Assembly (NCBI RefSeq): GCF_042679565.1
Contig: NZ_JBHTMY010000003.1
Location: forward strand, 124,001-188,000
Direction of reading: 5' to 3'
Length of the DNA stretch: 64,000 nucleotides
From: Namhaeicola litoreus
Lineage (GTDB): Bacteria > Bacteroidota > Bacteroidia > Flavobacteriales > Flavobacteriaceae
In this document: positions 7,467 through 16,225 of the stretch, in pieces
How positions within the stretch are numbered: position 1 is the first letter of the stretch
Layout of the letters: each line of letters begins with the position of its first letter
Notes under the pieces: model-generated
Seen by the model: only the letters and a program-made list of their open reading frames with translations
Told to the model about the DNA's origin: nothing
The model's database searches: none
Translations under genes and position numbers: made by a program

Positions 7467-10400
7467 ATGGCAAGACAAAAGGATAAATACACGGTAAAAA
7501 AATTTAATAAAATAACCATCGGTTTGGCATCTCCTGAAACGATTTTAGAGAAATCTAGAGGAGAAGTTTTAAAACCTGAAACCATTAATTACAGAACCCA
7601 TAAACCTGAGCGAGATGGTTTGTTCTGTGAGCGTATTTTTGGTCCTGTAAAGGATTATGAATGTGCTTGTGGTAAATATAAAAGAATTCGTTACAAAGGA
7701 ATTATTTGCGACCGTTGCGGGGTTGAAGTAACTGAGAAAAAAGTTAGAAGAGACAGAGTAGGTCATATCAATTTGGTAGTTCCTGTAGCACATATATGGT
7801 ATTTCAGATCATTGCCTAATAAAATTGGATACCTTTTAGGATTACCATCCAAAAAATTAGACATGATCATTTACTATGAACGTTATGTAGTTATCCAACC
7901 TGGATTGGCTAAAAACGCAGATGGTGAACCTCTACAGAAACTTGATTTCTTAACAGAGGAGGAATATCTTGATATTTTAGAAGAACTTTCACAAGACAAT
8001 CAATATTTGGACGATAGTGATCCAAACAAGTTCATCGCAAAGATGGGTGCTGAGTGTTTGATCGAGTTACTTCATAGAATTGATCTTGATGAACTATCAT
8101 ATCAATTAAGACATAGCGCAAATACTGAGACAAGTAAACAACGTAAAATGGAAGCGCTCAAGCGTTTGAATGTTGTTGAAGCCCTCAGAGAAGCAAATAA
8201 GAGAAAGGAGAATTTACCGGAATGGATGATTATGAAAGTAGTTCCTGTTATTCCGCCGGAATTGCGTCCTTTAGTTCCATTGGATGGAGGTAGATTTGCT
8301 ACTTCTGATTTGAATGACCTTTATAGAAGGGTTATTATCAGAAATAATCGTTTGAAAAGACTGATGGAAATCAAAGCGCCAGAGGTAATCTTGCGCAATG
8401 AGAAACGTATGTTGCAAGAATCTGTAGATTCATTATTCGACAATACGAGAAAGGCTTCCGCTGTAAAAACAGAATCCAATAGACCTTTAAAATCTCTTTC
8501 AGACTCATTAAAAGGTAAACAAGGTAGATTCCGTCAAAACTTATTAGGTAAGCGTGTAGATTATTCGGCTCGTTCGGTTATTGTTGTTGGACCTGAATTA
8601 AAATTATACGAATGCGGTTTGCCAAAAGATATGGCAGCTGAATTGTACAAACCATTCATCATCAGAAAACTGATTGAAAGAGGAATTGTAAAAACAGTAA
8701 AATCGGCAAAAAAAATAATTGATAAGAGAGAGCCAGTAGTTTGGGATATTTTAGAAAATGTGCTAAAAGGACATCCTGTATTATTAAACAGGGCCCCAAC
8801 GTTGCACCGTTTGGGTATTCAAGCATTTCAGCCAAAATTAATCGAAGGTAAAGCGATTCAGTTACACCCCTTGGTGTGTACCGCGTTTAACGCCGACTTT
8901 GATGGTGACCAGATGGCGGTGCATTTACCTTTAGGTAATGAAGCTATTTTGGAAGCGCAATTATTGATGCTCGCCTCTCACAATATTTTGAATCCGGCAA
9001 ACGGTTCTCCAATTACAGTACCTTCTCAGGATATGGTTTTGGGTCTGTACTATATGACCAAAGAAAGAAAATCTACACCTGAGCATAAAGTAAAAGGAGA
9101 AGGAACTACTTTTTACTCTCTTGAAGAGGTCGAAATTGCCTTTAATGAGAAGAAGGTTGATCTCAATGCCATTATCAAAGTAAGGACGAACGATATCAAT
9201 GAGAAAGGAGAAATTGCTCCTAGGCTAATTGAAACTACTGTAGGAAGAGTTTTATTTAACGAGGTAGTGCCTCCTGCTGCAGGTTATATTAACGAAGTAT
9301 TGACCAAAAGATCTTTAAGAGATATTATTGGCAAGATTTTAAAAGTGACAGACGTACCTACCACAGGTAAATTCTTGGATTCTATCAAAGATATGGGTTA
9401 TCGTTTCGCTTTTAAAGGTGGACTATCTTTTAGTTTAGGAGATATTATTATTCCGGAAGAAAAGCACAGCATGATCGAATCTGCCAATGGTCAGGTAGAT
9501 AATATTATGGCTAGTTATAACATGGGTATGCTTACCAATAAGGAAAGATATAACCAGGTAATTGACGTATGGAGTTCAACCAATAACAGGTTGACAGAGC
9601 TTTCTATGAAACGATTGAGGGAAGATCAACAAGGATTTAACTCAGTATATATGATGTTAGATTCTGGTGCAAGGGGTTCTAAAGAGCAAATTCGTCAGTT
9701 AACAGGTATGCGTGGTTTAATGGCAAAACCTAAGAAATCTACAGCCAGCGGTGGAGAGATTATTGAAAACCCAATCCTTTCTAACTTTAAGGAAGGACTT
9801 TCTATTTTGGAGTATTTTATCTCTACACACGGTGCTCGTAAAGGTTTAGCGGATACGGCATTGAAAACAGCGGATGCGGGTTATTTAACACGTCGTTTGG
9901 TGGATGTTGCGCAAGATGTGATCATCAATGAAGTAGATTGTGAAACGCTAAGAGGTTTGCAAGTATATCCATTGAAAAAGAATGATGAGATCGTAGAATC
10001 TCTAGGAGAAAGGATTTTGGGTAGAGTTTCGCTTCACGATGTTTATGATCCTGAAACGGATGAATTGATCATCAAATCTGGAGAATATTTTAATGAAGAA
10101 GAAGTTGCTAAAGTTAATGAAACTGGTTTAGAATCGATTGAAGTGCGTTCAGCCTTGACCTGTGAATCCAAGCAAGGTATTTGTGCCAAATGTTATGGTA
10201 TTAACTTGTCTACGAACAAAATGGTTCAAAAAGGTGAAGCTGTTGGTGTTGTAGCAGCTCAATCTATTGGTGAACCAGGTACTCAGTTAACATTGCGTAC
10301 TTTCCACGTAGGAGGTATTGCGGGTAATATTTCTGAAGAAAGTGAAATGATCGCGAACTTCTCAGGTAAGATTCAAATAGACGACTTAAAGACTGTGAAA

Positions 10401-11744
10401 GGTCTTGATGGAGAAGGGAACGAGTTTGACGTAGTAATTTCCAGAACGGCAGAAGCAAAAATTATCGACCCAAGAACAGAGCTTACTTTGAGTGCCAATA
10501 ATATTCCTTATGGATCATTCATTTTTGTCAATGACGGAGATATGGTTAAAAGAGGAACTTCAATTTGTAAATGGGATCCATACAACGGTGTGATTGTTTC
10601 TGAATTTGAAGGAAAAGTTGAATTTGAGGATATTTTAGAAGGTGTTACCTATAAAGTTGAAATTGATGAGCAAACCGGATTTAGAGAAAAGGTAATCGCC
10701 GATTTCAAAAAGAAAAAAGTTGCACCGAACCTATTGATCAAAGATAAGTCGGGTGAAGTACTTCAATCCTACAGTTTACCGGTAGGGGCTCACTTATTGG
10801 TTGAAGATGGAGAAAAAATCAAGTCTGGTAAGATTTTGGTGAAGATACCTAGAAGATCTGGAAAAGCAGGAGATATTACCGGTGGACTTCCAAGAGTAAC
10901 AGAGTTATTCGAAGCCCGTGATCCATCAAACCCGGCAGTGGTTTCTGAGATAGACGGTGTTGTTTCTTTAGGTAAAATTAAGAGAGGAAATCGTGAAGTT
11001 ATTGTAGAATCGAAATTGGGTGATATCAAGAAGTATTTGGTGAAATTATCTAATCAGATTCTTGTACAAGAAAATGATTTTGTAAAAGCAGGTATGCCTT
11101 TGTCAGACGGTGCGATTACACCTTCAGATATATTAAATATCCAAGGACCTTCTAAAGTTCAGGAATATTTGGTAAATGAAATTCAGGAAGTATATCGTTT
11201 ACAAGGTGTGAAAATCAATGACAAGCACTTTGAGGTGATCGTTCGCCAGATGATGAGAAAAGTGAGAATTGTAGATTCAGGTGATACCTTATTCCTGGAA
11301 GATCAATTGGTTCATAAAGATGATTTTATCGAACAAAATGATAAGATGTACGGAATGAAGGTAGTAGAAGATCCGGGAGACTCTGATCTTAAACCAGGTC
11401 AAATTATCTCAGCTCGTCAATTAAGAGATGAAAATTCGATCTTGATCAGAAACGATAAGAATTTGGTTGAAGCTAGAGATGCTTTCCCTGCAACTGCAGA
11501 GCCAATCTTACAGGGTATTACGAGAGCGTCTTTACAAACAAAATCGTTTATTTCTGCTGCATCGTTCCAAGAAACAACAAAAGTGCTAAACGAAGCTGCG
11601 GTAAGCGGTAAAGAAGACTATCTTGAAGGTTTGAAGGAGAATGTAATTGTTGGTAAGAGAATTCCGGCAGGTACTGGTATCCATGATTACGACCATATTA
11701 TTGTGGGAAGTAAAGAAGATATGACAGTTTCAATAGAAGAATAA
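7467..11744 (+). CDS. rpoC: DNA-directed RNA polymerase subunit beta-prime
   Basis: RpoC carries the catalytic magnesium site. The 1425-residue product contains the N-terminal zinc ribbon CACGKYKRIRYKGIICDRCG (about residues 70-89), the invariant NADFDGDQM with three Mg-binding aspartates (about 474-482), a trigger loop region, and the second zinc site CESKQGICAKCYG (about 898-911). The long tail after that is usual for Bacteroidetes beta-prime. The ATG at 7467 follows a 70-base spacer with a hairpin after rpoB. It ends in a strong terminator, closing the operon. Confidence 0.97.
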   Translation: MARQKDKYTVKKFNKITIGLASPETILEKSRGEVLKPETINYRTHKPERDGLFCERIFGPVKDYECACGKYKRIRYKGIICDRCGVEVTEKKVRRDRVGHINLVVPVAHIWYFRSLPNKIGYLLGLPSKKLDMIIYYERYVVIQPGLAKNADGEPLQKLDFLTEEEYLDILEELSQDNQYLDDSDPNKFIAKMGAECLIELLHRIDLDELSYQLRHSANTETSKQRKMEALKRLNVVEALREANKRKENLPEWMIMKVVPVIPPELRPLVPLDGGRFATSDLNDLYRRVIIRNNRLKRLMEIKAPEVILRNEKRMLQESVDSLFDNTRKASAVKTESNRPLKSLSDSLKGKQGRFRQNLLGKRVDYSARSVIVVGPELKLYECGLPKDMAAELYKPFIIRKLIERGIVKTVKSAKKIIDKREPVVWDILENVLKGHPVLLNRAPTLHRLGIQAFQPKLIEGKAIQLHPLVCTAFNADFDGDQMAVHLPLGNEAILEAQLLMLASHNILNPANGSPITVPSQDMVLGLYYMTKERKSTPEHKVKGEGTTFYSLEEVEIAFNEKKVDLNAIIKVRTNDINEKGEIAPRLIETTVGRVLFNEVVPPAAGYINEVLTKRSLRDIIGKILKVTDVPTTGKFLDSIKDMGYRFAFKGGLSFSLGDIIIPEEKHSMIESANGQVDNIMASYNMGMLTNKERYNQVIDVWSSTNNRLTELSMKRLREDQQGFNSVYMMLDSGARGSKEQIRQLTGMRGLMAKPKKSTASGGEIIENPILSNFKEGLSILEYFISTHGARKGLADTALKTADAGYLTRRLVDVAQDVIINEVDCETLRGLQVYPLKKNDEIVESLGERILGRVSLHDVYDPETDELIIKSGEYFNEEEVAKVNETGLESIEVRSALTCESKQGICAKCYGINLSTNKMVQKGEAVGVVAAQSIGEPGTQLTLRTFHVGGIAGNISEESEMIANFSGKIQIDDLKTVKGLDGEGNEFDVVISRTAEAKIIDPRTELTLSANNIPYGSFIFVNDGDMVKRGTSICKWDPYNGVIVSEFEGKVEFEDILEGVTYKVEIDEQTGFREKVIADFKKKKVAPNLLIKDKSGEVLQSYSLPVGAHLLVEDGEKIKSGKILVKIPRRSGKAGDITGGLPRVTELFEARDPSNPAVVSEIDGVVSLGKIKRGNREVIVESKLGDIKKYLVKLSNQILVQENDFVKAGMPLSDGAITPSDILNIQGPSKVQEYLVNEIQEVYRLQGVKINDKHFEVIVRQMMRKVRIVDSGDTLFLEDQLVHKDDFIEQNDKMYGMKVVEDPGDSDLKPGQIISARQLRDENSILIRNDKNLVEARDAFPATAEPILQGITRASLQTKSFISAASFQETTKVLNEAAVSGKEDYLEGLKENVIVGKRIPAGTGIHDYDHIIVGSKEDMTVSIEE

Positions 11745-11749
11745 ATTTT

Positions 11750-11779
11750 AAAGGCCAAGTTCATCTTGGCCTTTTTTTA
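11750..11779 (+). terminator. Rho-independent terminator of the rpoBC operon
   Basis: AAAGGCCAAG pairs with CTTGGCCTTT around a TTCAT loop (stem 11750-11759 with 11765-11774) and runs into seven T. This is a textbook terminator six bases after the rpoC stop. Confidence 0.92.
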
Positions 11780-11784
11780 TCGTT

Positions 11785-12093
11785 ATGGAAAAAAAGGAAC
11801 ATAAAGGACAAATAAACATTGAGTTAGACGAACAGATGTCTGATGGTACTTATGCCAATCTTGCTATCATCAACCATTCAGTTTCGGAGTTTGTTATTGA
11901 TTTTATCAATATCATGCCCGGAGCCCCAAAAGCTAAGGTGAAATCGAGAATAATTTTAACGCCGCAGCACGCCAAAAGGTTTATGAAAGCATTGGCAGAC
12001 AATATACAGCGATTTGAGAATGCACATGGAGAAATTAAGGATTACGATGTGCCGCCGATTCCTATGAGTTTTGGACCCACAGGGAAAGCATAA
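11785..12093 (+). CDS. DUF3467 domain protein
   Basis: A 102-residue soluble protein of the DUF3467 family, recognised from the conserved beginning INIELDEQMSDGTYANLAIINHS, the central FVIDFINIMPGAPKAKVKSRIILTP and the later RFMKALADNI. It has no signal peptide or membrane segment. No biochemical role is known to me for the family. It begins six bases after the rpoC terminator's T tail and has its own terminator, so it may be expressed by read-through from rpoC or from an unrecognised weak promoter. In my recollection this gene follows rpoC in many Bacteroidetes, which hints at a link with transcription, but that is inference. Confidence 0.85.
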   Translation: MEKKEHKGQINIELDEQMSDGTYANLAIINHSVSEFVIDFINIMPGAPKAKVKSRIILTPQHAKRFMKALADNIQRFENAHGEIKDYDVPPIPMSFGPTGKA

Positions 12094-12094
12094 A

Positions 12095-12118
12095 AAACCG
12101 AGATTGCTCGGTTTTTTT
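12095..12118 (+). terminator. Rho-independent terminator after the DUF3467 gene
   Basis: AAAACCGAG, loop ATTG, CTCGGTTTT followed by more T (seven in the run to 12118). It overlaps the end of the DUF3467 stop codon region and isolates this gene from the receptor downstream. Confidence 0.9.
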
Positions 12119-12149
12119 ATTTTTAATCTATTATTCTAATAGGATTTTC

Positions 12150-12157
12150 TATTTTTG
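12150..12157 (+). promoter_or_regulatory. Promoter -7 box of the TonB-dependent receptor gene
   Basis: TATTTTTG is an exact match to the Bacteroidetes -7 consensus TAnnTTTG, 20 bases before the receptor ATG. No TTG is present at the -33 position, so the assignment rests on the -7 box and the preceding terminator. Confidence 0.6.
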
Positions 12158-12177
12158 CGCCTGCTAAAAAAATCAAA

Positions 12178-13995
12178 ATGGGAATATATTTGCGGTGTGC
12201 ACTATTGTGTTTTTTTGTTGTTCAGTTTGTTTCTGGTCAAGATTTGGAAGTTCAAAATTTAAATGAAGTTTTACTTACTTCAGAAAGAATAGAAATTCCT
12301 TTCTCAGAAAATTCAAGAACTATTCAGTTAATTACCAAAGAGGATATACAAAAAAGTACGGCCAGTAATGTAGCAGAATTACTACAGCAATACGCCGGGA
12401 TAGATGTGCGTAGAAGGGGAGTAGAAGGGACGCAAGCCGATCTTTATATCAGGGGAGGAAGTTTTGATCAAACATTGGTACTAATCGATGGAATAAAAAC
12501 AGAAAATCCTCAAACGGGTCATCATACCATGAATATGATGATCCCAATTGAAAATATTGAAAGGATCGAAGTAATTAAAGGTCCGGCAGCACGAGTTTAT
12601 GGTCAGAATGCGTTTACAGGAGCAATCAACATCGTAACAAAAAAACAGGTCGAAACTTCAGTAAAAGGTGATGTTGGATTTGGTTCATTTGGACAGCAGA
12701 GATATGAATTGACCGGTGCGGTAAATTTTGACAATTCTGCGCATCAAATTCATTATTCAAATATTTCTTCAGATGGTTATCGCTACAATACAGATTTTAA
12801 AAACCAGAATGTCTTTTTAAAAAGCAAATGGAATACCCAAGGAATTCCTGTTGATTTGATTGCGACATTTATGGAAAGAAATTTTGGGGCAAATGGTTTC
12901 TATGCAAGTCCGGCGGCCAAAGATCAGTACGAAGAAACACAAGCATCTCTTATCGGATTGTCCTCTAATTTTGAAACGCACAATATAGTTTTAAAGTCAA
13001 AATTGTATTGGACAAGAGGGCAGGATATGTATGAATTTATTCGTGATAAACCTGAAATCTACAGAAATTTACACATTACCAATAAAATAGGAGGAGCCGT
13101 AGATGCATCTTACCGATCCAACTTAGGTATAACAGGTATAGGATTAGATTTGGCAAGGGTATCTATAGCCAGTAATAATTTAGGGGATCATGATCGGACC
13201 ATGGTGACAGGATTTTTGGAGCACAGGTTTCATTTTTTTGATGACAAATTTGATGTGACCCCTGGAATAGCGGCAACTTATTTTTCTGATTTTGGTTTTC
13301 ATGCATTTCCGGGAATAGATCTTGGATATGAGATAAAGGCAAACTTTAAAATATATGCAAATATGGGTTCTACTTACCGTATTCCAACCTATACAGACCT
13401 TTATTATACCTCACCAACTACAATTGGAAATGAAGAATTAGAACCAGAAAGTGCTTTGACTGAGGAATTAGGGTTAAAATGGAATTCGGGTCGATTTTAT
13501 ATTGATTTCGCTGCATTTTATAGAAGTGCTGATAATTTGATTGACTATGTCAAAGAAAATGAAGATGATCCATGGCAATCTCAAAATATACAGAATGTAT
13601 CAACATTAGGGCTTGAATCAACAGTAGATTATAGATTTAGTCTTTTGAAATATCCTCAATTAATAAGGATTGGCTATGCTTATTTGGAAGATGATATTAA
13701 GAACTCTGACTTTAATTTTTCTCAGTATTCTTTAAATTCGATGAAACATCAGGTTAATTTATCCTTAGAGTCTCAATTAATTAATTGGTTACAACAAAGC
13801 ATTGCTTTTAGATTTGTTGAAAGACCTGATGGAACCAATTATAAAGTGGTTGACGCTAAACTTACAGGGAGTATAAGGGGATTTGAAATTAGTGCCGCGT
13901 TTAATAATATTTTCAGTGAAGCATATACAGAAACAAATCTTGTACCCATGCCTGAATTTAATTTCTTGGCAGGTCTGAGTTATGTATTTAAATAA
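12178..13995 (+). CDS. TonB-dependent outer-membrane receptor
   Basis: A 605-residue outer-membrane transporter powered by TonB. It has a signal peptide (about residues 1-20, ending VSG before QDLEV), then a plug domain with SNVAELLQQYAGIDVRRRG, ADLYIRGGSFDQTLVLIDGI and IERIEVIKGPAARVYGQNAFTGAINI (about 60-155), then a 22-strand barrel to a C-terminal Phe-Lys. It lacks the N-terminal carboxypeptidase-like domain of SusC proteins, and its size is that of BtuB-like vitamin or siderophore receptors. The substrate cannot be told from sequence and no SusD partner or binding protein lies nearby. It meets the next gene tail to tail with one base between the stops. Confidence 0.88.
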   Translation: MGIYLRCALLCFFVVQFVSGQDLEVQNLNEVLLTSERIEIPFSENSRTIQLITKEDIQKSTASNVAELLQQYAGIDVRRRGVEGTQADLYIRGGSFDQTLVLIDGIKTENPQTGHHTMNMMIPIENIERIEVIKGPAARVYGQNAFTGAINIVTKKQVETSVKGDVGFGSFGQQRYELTGAVNFDNSAHQIHYSNISSDGYRYNTDFKNQNVFLKSKWNTQGIPVDLIATFMERNFGANGFYASPAAKDQYEETQASLIGLSSNFETHNIVLKSKLYWTRGQDMYEFIRDKPEIYRNLHITNKIGGAVDASYRSNLGITGIGLDLARVSIASNNLGDHDRTMVTGFLEHRFHFFDDKFDVTPGIAATYFSDFGFHAFPGIDLGYEIKANFKIYANMGSTYRIPTYTDLYYTSPTTIGNEELEPESALTEELGLKWNSGRFYIDFAAFYRSADNLIDYVKENEDDPWQSQNIQNVSTLGLESTVDYRFSLLKYPQLIRIGYAYLEDDIKNSDFNFSQYSLNSMKHQVNLSLESQLINWLQQSIAFRFVERPDGTNYKVVDAKLTGSIRGFEISAAFNNIFSEAYTETNLVPMPEFNFLAGLSYVFK

Positions 13996-13996
13996 A

Positions 13997-14452
13997 TTAG
14001 ATCTCTTTTTTCTGTATTTTTTTATGAATTTCACCAATTTTTTGCACGGCAGCACTTCCGTACCACGGATGTAATTCCATGATTAATCCCCCTGATTTAA
14101 TAAGAGGGTCGGTTTCGGTTAATTTTTTAGCTTCCTCCACTGTTTCCACATTGAAGATATAGATGCCCCGAAATTCTCCATCATCTAAAAAGGGACCTGC
14201 GAGTACCAGTGTTCCCTCTTTTGCCATTTTCGTTATATTATCTAAATGTGCTCTCTGCAGCTTTACCCGTGTGATAGAATCTTTACTTCTATTTGGTCCA
14301 GATTTTAAGAAAGCCATAACATATGTTTTCATTCCGTAGTCATCTGCTTTAAGTTCGTTAGCAAGTTTTTGGTCATATCCCGATACTTCAGTTTGTGCAT
14401 GAACAAAATAGGAGAATAGAAAAATGATTAAAAAAGTAGAAATTAGCTTCAT
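13997..14452 (-). CDS. Exported YCII-related domain protein
   Basis: A 151-residue protein with a signal peptide (MKLISTFLIIFLFSYFVHA, cleavage before QTEV). The mature part matches the YCII/YciI fold: HLDNITKMAKEGTLVLAGPF in the middle and the IFNVETVEEAKKLTETDPLI stretch, with the conserved His at the start of the helix. YciI proteins are small ferredoxin-like dimers with a His-Asp pair and no settled reaction. An exported version is characteristic of Bacteroidetes. It is transcribed alone from a good promoter and is convergent with the receptor gene. Confidence 0.8.
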   Translation of the reverse strand: MKLISTFLIIFLFSYFVHAQTEVSGYDQKLANELKADDYGMKTYVMAFLKSGPNRSKDSITRVKLQRAHLDNITKMAKEGTLVLAGPFLDDGEFRGIYIFNVETVEEAKKLTETDPLIKSGGLIMELHPWYGSAAVQKIGEIHKKIQKKEI

Positions 14453-14477
14453 GGCATTTTCTTTATGATAATTAAGT

Positions 14478-14506
14478 CAAATTTAATTAATAAATTAAAA
14501 GCTCAA
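14478..14506 (-). promoter_or_regulatory. Promoter of the YCII-like gene (TTG-N18-TAAATTTG)
   Basis: On the minus strand TTG (14506-14504) is followed after 18 bases by TAAATTTG (14485-14478), both elements of the Bacteroidetes promoter with near-ideal spacing, 25 bases upstream of the ATG. It lies in the divergent gap before the DUF2461 gene and supports the later start of that gene. Confidence 0.75.
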
Positions 14507-14524
14507 TTACTAAACCAGAGCAAC

Positions 14525-15199
14525 ATGGTCTATTTTGATAAAGATTACCTTGCGTTTTTTAAGGATTTAGCCGGAAATAATCATAAGGAATGGTTTGATA
14601 TCCATAGAAAACGCTATGAGAAAAGCGTGAAAATTCCTATGCAGGTTTTTGTAAAGGATTTGATTTTTGCGCTGAATAAGGTTGATAAGGAAATTCAGAT
14701 TGAACCCAAAGATGCAATTTTTAGAATCAACAGAGATATACGGTTTTCTAAAGATAAAACACCATACAAACTGCAGAGTAGTGCCGTGATTTCTAAATAC
14801 GGTAAAAAGGACAAGAGTTATCCCGGTTTGTATATTGAGTTAGGTCCTGAGTATTTTGGTATTTACGGAGGTTTGTATATGCCTAATTCTAAAGAGATTC
14901 AGCAAGTAAGGAATTATATGGCTGCACATAAAAATGTATTTATCAAATTGATTCAAGACCAAGACTTCGTGAAAAAGTACGGAGGATTAAGAGGTGAAAA
15001 GAGCAAGAGGATACCAAAAGATTTTACAGATTCAGCTAAAGAAATACCTTTATTATTGAATAAGCAATGGTATTATTTTTCGCATTTAGACCCGGAAACT
15101 ATACTTCGTTCAGATTTGATCAATTTGGTGCTAGACTATTATACATCTGCGGGGGAAATCCGTTCTTTTTTCGCCGAAGCACTTGAAAACAATTCATAA
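14525..15199 (+). CDS. DUF2461 family protein
   Basis: A soluble 224-residue protein of the DUF2461 family (the TIGR02453 group), recognised by FFKDLAGNNHKEWFDIHRKRYE near the start, the central FRINRDIRFSKDKTPYK, and GGLYMPNSKEIQQVR. The function of the family is not known to me. The ATG at 14525 is chosen: it puts MVYFDKDYLAFFKDL at the N terminus as usual for the family, while the earlier in-frame ATG at 14465 adds 20 residues that overlap the divergent promoter at 14478-14506. It is followed after three bases by the DUF962 gene and probably forms an operon with it. Confidence 0.82.
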   Translation: MVYFDKDYLAFFKDLAGNNHKEWFDIHRKRYEKSVKIPMQVFVKDLIFALNKVDKEIQIEPKDAIFRINRDIRFSKDKTPYKLQSSAVISKYGKKDKSYPGLYIELGPEYFGIYGGLYMPNSKEIQQVRNYMAAHKNVFIKLIQDQDFVKKYGGLRGEKSKRIPKDFTDSAKEIPLLLNKQWYYFSHLDPETILRSDLINLVLDYYTSAGEIRSFFAEALENNS

Positions 15200-15202
15200 A
15201 TT

Positions 15203-15529
15203 ATGACAGAAAGAATAAAGAATTATGGCACTTTTTACACTTTTTATTTGAGTGAGCACCAAAATATGACATGCAGAATACTTCATTTTATAGGTACCGG
15301 CCTAGTCTTTGTTTTGGCATTTTTAGCCATATATTTAGATATTCCAAAACTATGGATTGCTGTTCCTGCGGTAGGTTATGGTTTTGCCTGGGTTGGTCAT
15401 TTTTTCTTTGAAAAGAATAAGCCAGCTACCTTTAAATATCCTTTGTGGAGTTTATTCTCTGATTTTAAGATGTTTTTTCAACTTCTGGCCGGAAAAATTT
15501 CATTTGATGGAAAGAAAGATCTCTTGTAA
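15203..15529 (+). CDS. DUF962 / Mpo1-like membrane protein
   Basis: A 108-residue protein of the DUF962 family. Signature elements are FYLSEHQNMTCRILHFIGT (residues 13-31), the GYGFAWVGHFFFEKNKPATF block (about 58-77) and a C-terminal YPLWSLFSDFKMFF. Two membrane segments are visible at about 28-44 and 50-68. The yeast relative Mpo1 is an iron-dependent dioxygenase that alpha-oxidises 2-hydroxy fatty acids; its conserved His residues (H19, H28, H66 here) are present, so a related lipid-oxidising activity is plausible but unproven. Preceded by DUF2461 with three bases between. Confidence 0.85.
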   Translation: MTERIKNYGTFYTFYLSEHQNMTCRILHFIGTGLVFVLAFLAIYLDIPKLWIAVPAVGYGFAWVGHFFFEKNKPATFKYPLWSLFSDFKMFFQLLAGKISFDGKKDLL

Positions 15530-15577
15530 GAATGAACTATTTCTTCGTTGAATGGAATATCAATTATAAATATACTT

Positions 15578-16159
15578 ATGAAATCATCAATTTTTTTGTT
15601 CCTACTTATTACTACGTTTACTTATGGTCAGATCGATTTAAAACCTTTGAAGATAGGTGAGATGGCTCCTGTCATCTCAGGGACAGATCAATTCGGAAAA
15701 AGTATTAATTCAACTGAGATATTGCCCGATCAAAAAATCTTACTGATATTTTACCGAGGAAATTGGTGTCCTCATTGTCAAATACATTTGGCAAAACTGC
15801 AGGATAATATCGTTGAAATATCAAATAAAAAGGTGAAAGTAATTGTGGTTACACCGGAAACAGTAGAAAAAACTAAAGAAACAAGTAACAAGTGGGAGGC
15901 GACTTATTCTATTTTGCACGATACAGATAATAAAATCATGGAGGCTTACCATGTGGCTTTCGAAGTAAACAAAATGAATGTGCCTAATTATTTCGAAGCT
16001 GTTTCTAAAAAAGTGGCAGAAAACAATGGCATGGATAATATGGTTTTGCCGGTTCCAGCCACTTATCTTATTGGGAATGATGGCAAAATTATGTATGTAC
16101 AATTCGACCCTGATTACAAAAATCGCTCTGATTTTGATGAGATCAAAAAATACCTTTAA
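15578..16159 (+). CDS. Exported AhpC/TSA-type thiol redoxin
   Basis: A 193-residue periplasmic redoxin. The start is the ATG at 15578, giving a clean signal peptide (MKSSIFLFLLITTFTYG before Q); an in-frame TTG ten codons earlier lacks support. The thioredoxin-like fold is shown by LKIGEMAPVISGTDQFGKSI, then LIFYRGNWCPHCQIHLAKL with a CxxC active site (C-P-H-C), and a cis-proline strand VPATYLIGNDGKIMYVQFD. The FYRGNWCPHC motif resembles peroxiredoxin-like proteins more than TlpA. It may reduce disulfides or peroxides in the envelope; which one cannot be decided. It ends in a bidirectional terminator shared with groL. Confidence 0.82.
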   Translation: MKSSIFLFLLITTFTYGQIDLKPLKIGEMAPVISGTDQFGKSINSTEILPDQKILLIFYRGNWCPHCQIHLAKLQDNIVEISNKKVKVIVVTPETVEKTKETSNKWEATYSILHDTDNKIMEAYHVAFEVNKMNVPNYFEAVSKKVAENNGMDNMVLPVPATYLIGNDGKIMYVQFDPDYKNRSDFDEIKKYL

Positions 16160-16177
16160 CTAAAAATGTTGTGACAT

Positions 16178-16206
16178 AAAAAAAGTCGCTCAAGAGCGAC
16201 TTTTTT
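16178..16206. terminator. Bidirectional terminator between redoxin gene and groL
   Basis: GTCGCTC (16185-16191) pairs with GAGCGAC (16194-16200) across a two-base AA centre, flanked by seven A before and six T after, so it can end transcripts from both sides. It lies between two convergent stops. Confidence 0.9.
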
Positions 16207-16225
16207 ATTTCTAAGAAAAATGATT

